A stretch of DNA of 64,000 bases from Himantopus leucocephalus (lineage: Eukaryota; Chordata; Aves; Charadriiformes; Recurvirostridae), in assembly GCA_003993805.1 (NCBI GenBank), contig RSEF01000003.1, positions 60,545,759 through 60,609,758 of the forward strand, given 5' to 3'. The first letter of the stretch is position 1. The number at the start of each line of letters is the position of its first letter. The position numbers and the translations under genes were made by a program. Below are positions 34,479-47,200 of this stretch, one piece after another. The notes under the pieces were generated by a model, which was given only the letters and a program-made list of their open reading frames with translations, was not told the DNA's origin and searched no databases.

Positions 34479-37400
34479 ACACTAAATTTGGGAACTCAAG
34501 CGCCTGTGTCCCAGGTACCATATCCTATCTCTTGGAACTCACCTGTGTTGCGAGGCCACCTTCTCTTGCAATGTCTCTCATGGTACTCCTAATTTTCATC
34601 TTGTCTATACACAGCAAGAGGAGGCGGAGGGGAAACCACCTTGCCAAACCACCACCCTCTCAACATGGATTCAGGCCAGGCCCAGTACTAGTCTCCCACT
34701 GCCTCTCCACCACTCCGCACTCGGAAAAGACAAGCTCTCCTGCACTTCACTGGGAAGGAACTGGACAAAGCAACAGAGAGACATCATTTGAGGTAACACT
34801 GCAGTGAAGGTACTTCCCTCACACTATCTGTTCTTGTGTCCAGAGACAGCAGTGGGTGCTCAGTTCTTAAGTTGACTCTGTTACAAAATTTTGACCTAGC
34901 AGTGGGGCACAGATCATGGTAATGAATAGCTCTGTGGTTCCTTACAGTAATGAGACAATGATGATACCTTAACTCTGATCCTTTGATGCAAATTATGCTC
35001 AGCTCTGCATTTTACCTAGGTACAATGACATGGGTGAGAGAAAAAAAAACCGTGGAGCAAATTGATGTCAAATTCCTAAGGGCAGCTTTTTTTAAATGGT
35101 TTCTTGGATGAAAATGGTAAAGATCTATATGAGGTATTTGATGGCCAGTTTGCTTTAATTAAATTCAATCTGCGTTGTGCAGATTCATATCCATTCCCCA
35201 TCACACAACCCTGAGCACATTCAAAACTGAGCAGTAGTACTGGAAGGCTTAGTACACCCATGCCTATGCAGCAGAATTTGAGGCCAGCACTGTACTTGGC
35301 TAGAAGAGAGAGATCACTTCATCACCGACATGCAGTCTGCATAAGCAGACACAAAGAATCATTAAAAATAGCTTTCCTTTATCAAAATGCAGACCCGATG
35401 GGATATATAGCTAGTCAAAGTTGCATAAAATGTGGTCCCTTAAAGTACAGAGGAAAAAAGCGACTGTCACCCAGTATTCATACAAGACATAAACCACATT
35501 ACAATACTCTTTACTTATATGATACTCTATCTTTCACTACATTTACTTTTTGATCAACGCTTCTTAATCGGGGAAGTGAATACAAGACCGTAGCCAAAGA
35601 TACTGTATGCAATTAATTTAATAGCATTGTAGAACAGCAAATCCACTCCTTTAGAACGTGATTAATCAATATGTTTCTTGAACCAAGGAGAAACCTATCG
35701 GTTCCCATGAAACAAAATCACAGGAGCAAGTTTAAAAGTAGAACACATTACATCTTTAAGATTGTTGCTGTTAAAGGTCTGTTTCAGTAAATCAAAAAAA
35801 GATCAGAAGCTAGTATTATGGTCATAAAATAAGTATTTCTTTAAAACAATTACAGCAAATATTCCCTGAGAATTAAGAATCAGCAACAACTATTGCCAGA
35901 TTGTTTTTTCTGCTACAGTGCAGAAATGTTACAGCATATTCTCTCCATTCAAAGATCAGGCAGGAAGATTAAAGGCCACAGTTTTTATTTACTATGTCCA
36001 TCTTCTGGATGCGCTCATTTTTCGAGAGAATTAAATCTGGACGCAGCAACCCTCAGTACTGAAGCTAACCAGGACATGAGGCAGTTAAGAAAAGGTTTAA
36101 CCCATGTGTTGAGTGTGTGTGTGTGTATGTGTGTTCAGAATTCCTCACACCCCCCCGCCCCATACTAGGTTTTCTAAATTTGCCCTTCCAACTCATAGGC
36201 TGCGGCAGCATTCTGGAATATCCCCCTCCTTTCCCCCAGAAACACGCATATAAAATACATACCCACCACCAAAATGTTCCACTCACTCAGACAAGTAACT
36301 TGTAGTCTAAGCAGAAAAGGGAGATAAAGCAGAAGAGTGGAGTAACTATTAAAGTTGAAATAATCAATTTTAATGCCTAAAATTAGATTTTATGGCCCAT
36401 GGTGTTGCTGAAAGCTGTATGCTGCACAGCTTTATCATTGCATCATTCCTCTGCATGCAGAATTAAAGTGCAGTAAACATTTGGATTTTGGTGCAACACA
36501 CTGTCAGAAAAAAAGAAAATCTACTTTTTGTTAGTAATTCAGCTCAAGAAAATGGCATTCTGGGGCCAGTTTGCACTGACCCAGAAAAATGTAAGATCCT
36601 ATCAGGATCCAGATTCTCCTGTTGTAGAAGAGGGTTTCTTTCTGTCTTGCCCTAACACCAAATCAATATATGCGTATCTCCTTGTGGCTACGTGCTAGTT
36701 CCCTGGCTCTTTCTCCAAGATAGCACAATCATTCTTTCCTTGCAACTTGCAGGTCTTGGCTCTGCTGAATTCTTTCTTTCATTTCTTCAAAGCATCCAGC
36801 AGATCTGGCAGTGTCTGCTATTGCTTGATATACGAGTGGTGCAACCCAGAAGCGTACAGCATTCATTAACAGACTATGAAAATGCAACCAAAGATCTGCA
36901 AAGACCCGACCTGCAAAGAGTCTTTTGATGGTAGAGACTGTTGATACAGAGTAACAGCAGAAAGGAGACAGCTTTAAGAAGGTAAAAGAATTAAAACAGG
37001 CTAGCGGGAAACCAGGACAGAAGCCTAACATACACCAACGAGCGCTGCACGACTATCACTGTTCGATCCTGAAAGAGTATTCAAAGGAGACTGGAGAAGC
37101 ATAAAAACTGAGTATCTCTACTTGCCCCAGAAAAACTCAGATGAAAATACCAGCACGTAGGCTGAGGGGTCAAAGTGGGCATGCAAAGTACTCAACATAC
37201 CTGTAACATGTTGGACATATCCTTTTAAGTACAGTATCTTGGCCACAATGGATCTCTATGCTGATGCCACGCAGTTAATCTGCGTGTTTGTAGGTTCGAC
37301 TGGTCTGGACATCAGCTCTCACTTTGGCCAGGCCGTTAGAGGTCCAGAAACACTGAATATATGACCATATGCCTCTTCTATCTCTTGGAAAAACTTTCTA

Positions 37401-37849
37401 AGTGAAAATAGAAGACAAGTCTAATAAAAGAGATGGTTGTCCTATCTCTAAATCTTGAAGACTGTGATCCAATTAGTATTGCATATATTTCATTTTTTCC
37501 TAAGTGTTTTCTCTATCATCAGACTATCTTTCTGCATGACTTCATCAACTGTTTTACTCAAGGAGATCTAAGGGAAAAAATGTATGAAAATAATCTTCAC
37601 CATCTTTGTGAAGCGGCAATCAAAAAGGTCAAAGAGATCAGCTGGCTATAAACTATGACATTTACTGTCTATCAAGAGTATTCATCATATTGCACAAGAA
37701 AATAATGCAATGCAAGTCACAGTAAAATGTATAAATATAAATGCATCTGAGTGATACAAACCTCAGGTTGACATTACAGTATTTTACAGTGAAAAGCTGC
37801 TTTTTTCTTTTCTACAGTGACGTTATCTCAAAATACACTGCCAGTTACG
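34479..37849. other. Intergenic between the CR1 copy and the PEX7 3' end
   Basis: AT-rich, with only the short GT repeat near 36.1 kb. No supported gene. Confidence 0.5.
36112..36134. repeat. Short (GT)n microsatellite
   Basis: About eleven GT-type dinucleotides with one TA interruption. Confidence 0.9.
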
Positions 37850-37855
37850 TTTATT
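37850..37855 (-). terminator. PEX7: Candidate polyadenylation signal for PEX7
   Basis: AATAAA on the minus strand about 345 bp past the PEX7 stop codon (37850-37855 reads tttatt on the plus strand). This would give a short 3' UTR (38198 to about 37830). No transcript evidence is available, so later sites remain possible. Confidence 0.45.
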
Positions 37856-38198
37856 CTTTATAAGGATCAAGAAGATTCAGGCCTCTGCTCTCATCATTAG
37901 CCAGACAGATCACAAAATTGTGTCAGTGATTCTACTCTGAAGACACCAGCTCGTATCTGCCCCGGCCACTCTTTGGCCATTAAGTAGCTGTTGAATGTTT
38001 TGCTGGCTCAAGTTCTACCTGTACAGCAAACCAAGCCCTGAAATCTCCACATGCTGAAGTGCACAACACTCCATTCAAGCCGTGTTTTACTTAAAAACAG
38101 ACACTAAGATTAGTGACGCAGTTGACACTTTAGCACAAGTCTGCTTGTGGGGGAAGAGAGAAAGGTTCCTGGTGTGTCAGATCTCCTCCACTTTCTCT

Positions 38199-38267
38199 CT
38201 AGACAGGAACTGCCAGACACGACGGAGTATAGATCTTGACTAGTTCGTCCCAAGCACAGTCCACCAC
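38199..38267 (-). CDS. PEX7: PEX7 terminal coding exon (human exon 10 equivalent)
   Basis: 69 bp including the TAG stop at 38199-38201, after the acceptor GTTTGCTTTGCAG. It translates [20 protein letters not shown] then PV. The mammalian counterpart ends with a similar DCSWDETIKIYDPACL block. It is too short to stand out as an open frame and was found by looking for the expected ending downstream of exon 9. Confidence 0.95.
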   Translation of the reverse strand: MVDCAWDELVKIYTPSCLAVPV

Positions 38268-41200
38268 CTGCAAAGCAAACAAAATCTATTTAGATCCTTC
38301 ACAAGTGTCATTTTTACAAAAAAACCCAGTAGAAACTTAAAAGAAATTAATGCATATTGTGGAGTTAACGTTGTTTGGTACTCTGATTTACAATGCTTCA
38401 AAATTATATAATAATGCAGTTGGGTTTGTTTTGTTTTTTTAAAACTTTGTCTTAACCTTACTGAGGTCCATGAAAATTAATCTTTTCCTATTTTCCATAC
38501 CCTCCATGAGGAAAGCGGGGAAACCTCTGGGTTTCAATTGATTGTTTCAAGTATGCTAAAGAAAGTAACTGAGAATGAGGTGAAGGATGGACACACAAAA
38601 GTCCAGACCTTGTGGTGTTTCTTCTCTTTACAGGGTCTCAGGACCCTTTTATATCTAAACACTTCACGATCAAGTCTGAACAACTTTCTTACACTTGCAG
38701 GTAGGGAAAAGTATTATAGACATTTTCCTAATGGAGAGCTGAAGAATGGAAAAATAAAGAAGTTGACAAACATGATGCAAGAAGTATCTTAAAGAATTAA
38801 GCCAGAACCTCAGTCTCACACTGATAAGATATGAGTTCCCTGTATTGTCTTCTGTTGAGAAGACAGATGTCTACTTGCTGAGCATTGAGCATTAGGGGTG
38901 GTGGTGTCACTTCAAGCACAACCTAGACCCCACTAGTCTGATGAGAAGCGATGCCACTTCTGCCAATGGCGACCGATTCCCGTATAATTGAAACTTTTCT
39001 GAATTGCAAGTCCCAAGCTCTATTACAGATGCAGGTTTGAATCTAAAATCACAAAACCAGAAGGTTAACCTAATGCTATAGCATTAAAAGATTTTAATAA
39101 ATAACAAGATTCCACAGAAGAAGACTACAGAATGCTTTAGGCTTGGAAATGATTTGATAATGCACTTTAGAACCTGTAATAAAGTGAAAGAGTTAACCAC
39201 ACTGACTATTACTCAAGTAGATGACCTATAATACATATTCACAAAATACTGTGGGGGACAAGAACTAAGGCAAAACAAAGATGAAAGAGGAGAGCTAAAG
39301 AGAAAAAGCTGATGAGCCCAATAAATGTATGCCAGTAAATCTGGCTGAATCCATCTTGCATTATCTTTACAATGTCCTTTCTAGTTGGGATCACAAAGGA
39401 TACAGTATTGGATCCTCTGCACAACAAGCTTCCTTCTGCTGCAGACTGCAATTCCTGTTCTCTTCTAGAGCCAGAATGAACAGCTGCACACTAAAAATTT
39501 GGAAATCCAACTTCAATATTTGATTTCAGACTATAATTAGCCCATTTTGTGTTTACTATACTGGACTATTATTCATTTTTATTGCTTCCTTAGCTGGTTC
39601 TACTTAGTTATTTGAAGTGCTTTCCATATACATCTAAATGGATCAAAAAAATCTCTTGACAAAGGGTCTGTCTATTCATACGACATAATAGAGCTTTGTG
39701 TAATATAATGTTCTGCTGCATTGCAGTCCCCCAAATCACACCAAAAAGAAAATTTGAGTTCTCCACTAAACACTATGTAGAAACTGGCAATCATATAAAA
39801 CACTTTTTTTTTTAATATTCTCCACAGCTCTGGATCAGTATCTGTATTTCTATAGGCAACACCTTCTACTTTCATAAAGAAACAAGAAACAGATAACATT
39901 TGGAAAAAATCCCATGGGAATTCCCACCTGTTATCAATATAATTAGCATCCCTGAAGTAGCCTCTGAACAAATATAGTTACAGAACCATTTAATCTAGCA
40001 ACACTAAAAATAAACAGGGGATATGAAAAGAGAGTTTGAAAAGGATCACTTGCAGTAATTTGCCCAACTCATTGACTTAATGATAGCACATGAAAGATGA
40101 AAACATAACCAGCAAACAAAAGGAAAATAAAAGCTACAGCAAATAACAGTGTATCAAGTTCTCCTGTGCAGCAGGAAATCTACAATGGAATACTGGTATC
40201 AGAAACCTTGATGAAAATACACATGCAAAGAACAGCAAACAATTATGTATGGGAAACTGGGACACCACAGGATGGAACAGCATTACAAAATGCAATAGCA
40301 TTTCCATTTCTCCACAATACTTCCACCAAAATACAGCCAAGACTGTAAGAGAAAGAAGACAACTGTAAGCTAACAGCATGGCAGCCAGCATTAACTGATG
40401 GACAGCTGCTACATGCCCCTTTACAGTATTTCATAGATTATCACTGCCTCAAATACAAATGACTAAAATGAACACTGGGACAAAGAGAAGTGCTTTTTCA
40501 TGCAGCTACTGCATCAGTTTACAAAATGTCTTCTCCTTTCATTTTGCCTTTTGTCTTATGACCTGTCTTATACAATGGTCTTACGACCACCGTATGCCTT
40601 TCCCCAGAAAAGGGGAACATAGGATATTGAATATAAGTGCTTTAAAAATATTTAGAAATGCCAGTTCTCATGTGACATATGAACATTTTTACTACATATG
40701 TTAAAGCACATTACCCATTTTATTTTTTTAAAACTTAATGCTACTTAATTTTAATTTTAAAATAGCAGCAGGAATTCCATTCGGGTAAGAGCTGATCCAG
40801 CACACCACAGTAAATAAATATGGCACAAAAAAAGCCGCAACTTCCCAGAATTTATATTTTGATCAATGAGATGATGTTACTAACAGGTGGAGAAAATCCT
40901 CCTGTGGTAGGATGAAGGACAAAGGAAAACTGAAGATGGACTCACACATTATTTGCATACCTAATAAAAGTCCTCACCATTAGGAACACAAAGGCATGGG
41001 GGTTTGTCTTTCTGTGAAAATGTCTTCACCGTCTTGGGGACAAATTTTACTCTCAGACTGAAACAAATCTCACTGATTTCAGTATTTAGAGGGTGCATGA
41101 TTTACATATTTTATTTTTTCTAGGTTGATATGCAAAGTAGAAGACAGTTTATTTCAGTTGCAAAGAACTGTGTAAATTATAATATCCTTATACTATTGAA

Positions 41201-44200
41201 TATTTTGGACACCCGTATGCCATGCAATTTTCATTATCATTTATGAATACTAAATTGTTCTTGTAACTATAGAATAAAATTCTACTATAGCAACTTTTAA
41301 CTATCAGAAATTGCAGGGAGAAGGAGAATAACTAGAGCTTAGTTGTAAACCAGGAATATTCTACCTTACACTGACTGGTCAGTTACATCAAGAAATAATG
41401 CAAATAGAAAAAGCATTCTAAACCTGGTAATTTTAATTATAACTAAAGCTATATGGGACAAAGGCAGTCTAACAAAATGACATTACTTGTTTCTACTGCT
41501 TTTATTCCAGTAGCAAAGTTGCAGCGCTAGTATATATGCTGGGGTGGGGTACTGTACTGTTATTACTGCAGAATAAACATCATACCAAGTTACCTGCCAG
41601 TAGAGATTTAAGTCTATTCGAAGCACATAAAATGGGGATCACTCTATTTCCCTTCAAGTAAAGCCAAAACGCAAGCCAACAAACGAAAAACTGCAGTCAT
41701 CACAGGAAGCTGATTGCTTGACTAGAAAAATCATAGTTTAACTCAAATGAAACAGCTATCCTATATTTTATTGAAGTGTTTATCCTTGTCCCAGAGTATA
41801 ACAATGTTTCCCACCAATTTATTTAATATTGACATCCATTCATTTATCAAAGCCATTTCCATTGACTCACTAACTGATTTACTCCTATGACAGGCCCTCT
41901 GTTTCCTATTCATCACAATCATCTTGCTTTGCAATAGACTTAGACCTTTTCCAGCACCTGAGGGCAATCCATTCAGTCTAGTGCAATTACCAGCATGACA
42001 TTCTGCCTCTTTAGTGTTCAGAAGCAGCAAGAAAACAAGAGAAACCTCCCAAGTTAGTAGCTAACTTTTTTCAGTATTTGAAGGCATAATAAACCCCCAA
42101 GCCCTAACCAAGATTAAACACATTCTCAAGAACTAAAAACTTCGAGTTCAGTAACCCCTTTGTGATGTGATTTAATCAGAAGAAAGTACAGCTCTCTCTA
42201 GATTAGTATTTCCAGAAGTATCTTGGTGCCACTCAGCCTCCAGAGTGCTCATAATAAATCATAGGATAATAGGCATATGGGTCTGAGAGTAACCCATTTC
42301 TCTTCTCAGCTTTTCTCCATCCCATCCCATTTTCAAATAAAACCAGTAAGACCTGTCTTTCTTCTGTAGAAGAGACAGTGGAAAAGTATTCAGTTCTTCG
42401 CTTCCATTGATGTCGTGTTTCCCTTCCTCTTTTAGTTTCTTATCTTCTGTGTCTTTTCATACAGAATTCAATGGTCTATTTATATCATTATTATGTATTT
42501 TTGAGGGGTCTTGAGCATCCTCTGTAGGCGTGTGGGATGGAGATTAAGTGGAGATAAAGCAAGTTATTAGGTTTTTTACTCATCAAATTACTTTCACAGG
42601 TGATCATTCCTCATATTCCACCTCCAGACCAGAAGAGTTTTGGCCTTAGTCCACATTCACACTTCATACACTAGAAAAAAGTGAGTAAAAGGTATTTCTA
42701 TTTTAGCACTACATTCTTTTGATCAGGACCATTTAAGAAGATACAGTAGGCAGAAGATCTCCTCCCTCATTAAAACTAGTTGGTTAAATGCATAATGGAT
42801 CATGCATGAGTTTAAATGCATTCAATACCTATTTTGTACTAGAAAATCTGAACCACTGGTGTGGCCTTTTGTTTGGTGAAGAGTTGCCGGGGTGAACTGC
42901 ACATGATGCCTGCCTTTACACACGAATGAAAGTGACGGGAGTTTGTAAATTAAAACTTTTTTCTTTTCAATGTGCAATAACACCAATGATTTTTTAATTT
43001 ACTTTTGAATAAACACACATTGATTTAATTATTTTTTCCAGTAAAGACAGAGTAAAACAAACCCTGAACCAAAAGTTCTTATGAATATCTAGGTTCAAAC
43101 TACACTCATCAGAAACAGATGTTCCAAATACTGCTTAAGAAATCCATTTCTTTCTTAAGGAGAGAAAAGATAAGACTTGAGAGGCATTATTTTTCAGATT
43201 GCAAAGATATGTGACAAAGAACTGATCTAAAAAACAGGGAGCTGTCTCAACATTTGTTTCATTGCTCAGACATGGGCAACAGCACAATGACTTGGTAGTC
43301 ATGTCACGCATTTCTAAACACAAGTCTTCTGAGTGTGCATTTCATCACTAAGATGTAAAGGAAATGGAGATGCAAGTTGCAGGTTAGAGAGAAATCCTTA
43401 GAATTTCCACAGCATTTGTCGCAATTTCTCTGTACTTTACAGATAAGGGGAAAGACATCTCCTCAGTCTTTCAAGAACTGTTTTTAATCGGCAAAGTCAA
43501 TCATAAATTCTGTAGAAGATACATTGGAACGGCAAAATGCCTTTCTGTGCTGATACTAACCTCAGTGACCCCAAATGCAGCCAATTTACCTGCAGTGAAA
43601 CTGCCTTTTCTAATGCCCCTATCCAATCTTCAAACTCATCCTTGAGTTTGGAGTTAAGTTAAGCTCCTTCCTTTTGGGATATCGTCATAAGCCAGACAAC
43701 GTTTTCAGTAACAGCTGCAAAATCCTGTTGTTTTCCATTGAGTTTCACTAGTGCAATTCACTGGGACTTCTCAAACAGATTTAATGATCATGTAGAAAAG
43801 AAACAAAATCCACTACACTGACTAAAAGACGAGGCTCACAGAAGGTATTTGTAATCCACTGAATCAAATACAACGCACAAGCAACAAATTTATTGAGTAA
43901 GAAACTGCTGCCTCCCACCTCTTCCCTGTACTTCAGAATCAAAAATAAAGTATGTTGTCCTCTCAGTAAGTTGATATTGCAGCTTTTACAGAATTGTGAT
44001 GCCTGACAGCAACCTTTCCAAACACCTTACGATGAGACTTCTGCTGATAATGGCAAAAAGCAACCATTACTCATGAATGGCTAGCTTTGATTTAAGCAGT
44101 GAAAGTTTAATTTTAACAGTTTGGGAAAGACACATAATAAGCACCAGTAAGAAAAGTCACCTCCCTTTCCCCCCTCCAACTCTGTAAAGGAGTTCAAATT

Positions 44201-47200
44201 GGTTTAACATTTGCAGCTGGTTAAATCTGACCTTTCCATGCAAAAATCCACTCTGGAATTAAGCAAAAGAACAGATGCTGTAGGATCTTTTCATCTCACA
44301 GGATCACTAACTACATAACTTTAGTAGCATCCTGGAGAAGGACCATAAGGAAAGATTAAAAAGAAGTACAGATAGTGATATAATTATAGCACTGTGATAG
44401 CCACAACAGCTGGGTGGAAGCTATCAGTTCCTTGGCAATTAAGTGTAAAAGATAAGAGCAAGCGATCAAAAGAAAAAAGCAGAAGAAGTCTCTGCTTTTC
44501 TGTACATTGCCACAAGATGTAACTCTACTTTTATATAAAATAGTAAACATTTCTGGGCCTGTTGAAGGCGTACAGTTAATTTAAATGAACATCAAAATAC
44601 ATAGCACAACAGCCTCAATAAAGACATCTTATGCATTTATATTTGGCTATCCTGGTTAAGCCAACTTCAGCAGCCACTCTCCTGTCTGTTCTCTTTGCTG
44701 TGTTGGCATAGCTAATGCAGCACATAGCATAAGCTGCATACAGAAAACAGGTAGAACAAACCTGTACACCAAAACTTGACAGATGATCAAAAATGTCTCC
44801 ATAAAGCTGGAAGAATTTAGAACTACATTTCAGTTACCTTCAGGGATGTGGTATACAGTTTGGCTACGATCTCCCTCCAACTAGCAAGAAGCTACAGCTT
44901 TTAAAATTTTAGTGATACTGATGCCATAAGAAAAGTCACGATACCATCAGTACAGCAACATTTCATGGGCTCAACAGACTGATGCTACAGGCCAGTACCT
45001 CTGCTCAGTTCTAACTGCCTCTGGCGAGGTGGAAGGAAGGAGCAGACTGTGGTATGGCACAACATGCTGGTGATACCCCGCAGCTTTAGGGAGAAAAAAG
45101 TGGAGGTTTGGGGAAGCTGGATCACAAGGATGGTGTAACAGAGCGCAAGACTGGTTTCATGGGCACTGCACAGGTATTATCACTGTCTCCGTACTATGTG
45201 GTATCGTGTGTATTGCCGTGTCACCTATCACCATCTCCAAATGCAACACAGAATTGTGGCCAGGCCCTTTCTTGCGTTGACACATTCCAGAGCTCCAGGT
45301 GCTTTGAAGAAATAAGAGAAACCAGTTTTATGTAAACTAACCTACTCTGGGGGGAATATTTACACAAGGAGGTGCAGCCACACAGAGGGCCAAAGAAAAC
45401 AAGTTTGCCTCCCAAACCAGGTTGACACAAACAGCTATTTAGACAGCTAGCTGTTAATTTGTAGTGTAATTACCATCCAAACACACACAACCACAGTAAA
45501 AGAAAACTGTAAGTGAATCTTAAGTCCTCAAGGGACTTGGGGGTGTTGGTGGATGAGAAGCTCAACATGAGCTNNNNNNNNNNNNNNNNNNNNNNNNNNN
45601 NNNNNNNNNNNNNNNNNNNNNNNNNNNNNNNNNNNNNNNNNNNNNNNNNNNNNNNNNNNNNNNNNNNNNNNNNGGGTTGGAACTAGATGATCTTTAAGGT
45701 CCCTTCTAACCTAAATTATTCTATGATTCTATGATCACTGTTTGTGTTGTACATAAGTTATTCTAAAACCTAGATTTTAATACACTTTCAGATAAGAGAT
45801 GACCTATAAAGGTTCATTCCAATCCAAACTATTCTGTAATTCTATTCTATGATTTTGGACCAGAGAACTGACATTTGGTTTATTCTCATTTGCTACATAA
45901 CAATTTTAGTTTCCAAAGGGAGCACCTCAGTATTGTATATCATCGAAGTCCTGTTCTGATTTGGCATGTCACAGATGCATAATGTGCTCTTCATGTATCA
46001 AGCATTCTAAGCAACTACACCACTTGCCATCACTTCTGTTGAAAATCACGTATCCTTGCAAATTAGGAATGTCATTGTTCATAATGTAAAAGTACAGAGA
46101 AATGGAAAGATTCCTCTCCTGTTCCCATTAAATACTTAATGCTGTTCTCAGCAGCAAGATAGAAAGCCTGGCTCAATGGAAAGCATTAATTTGTACTTTC
46201 CACTGGCTGCTTTACAGAGTTCAGAACAGACGTGATATGTAGGATGAGAAACGTTTTCAGACAAAATTCAGAGCTTCAGTTTTACTTACATTTGTGTTAA
46301 GCAAAACACAGCTTTAGAACTACTACAGAAAGGGTTGGGTATTTTTTGTCTATGATTTAAAGAAATTTATGGTCCATACGTATTTTCTGTTCTTTATATA
46401 CTTATTGAAACCATTTCAGAATCAAGACAAGTAGTGAATGTTCACAGTATCTGTACTTTGTATCTGTGTCATTGATGGATTTCCTAAAAGAGAGCTGAAA
46501 TTAGTTCATGACTGCCATATCACATTCAACCTACAGCAGAAGAAAAAGGCTGCTTTTAAATAAAGCTGCACAAATAATACCAAAAGAACTTCAGTTCATG
46601 CTTACATGTTGTAGGTAAGCATAGCAAAATCCCAGTAAGAGCTAGGCTTAAAGGAGTATCATATTTTAACTCATCAGAACATTCACAGATCACATACAAG
46701 GGAAGTTAAAATCAGAAGAGAAATAAGAAATCTGATGAGCTACAGACTACAATTCCAATATATGGTCTAGCATTATAAGCCACCAGCAAGAAATAGCATA
46801 TAGCTGATTACCATTTTCATATTCTCTATATACATCCTATGCCTGTCTAGTGTATATAGAAAGGAGCAAGCTTTCATTGTTTTTCTTATCCCCAAACTTT
46901 GGAAAGAACTATTATGTCTGGTTTAAAAAAAACTGCATTTCTTAATACTGCTGACAAGGTAAATGGATTTGTTCAGTTCTTAATACTGTACACCATTACA
47001 AATTTAGAAGATTTTTGGTGCTTAGGGTCTTCTCACTGTTCTTGCGTGTGCTAAAGCTACTTTGGCTGAAAGCTGGAGTTGGGAGTATTTTCCTGTATAC
47101 ATACTGCCTTGGAAGCTCTCACATCAACAGTTGCAGTTTAACAGAGAAATACCCTGAATATCATGAGGACCATTTCTGTTTATGCTTTGCATTGTAAAAC

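Noticed and set aside
37281..37305. A GGTTCGACTGG string resembling a tRNA B box
   Set aside because: No A box at proper spacing upstream and no cloverleaf pairing could be drawn.
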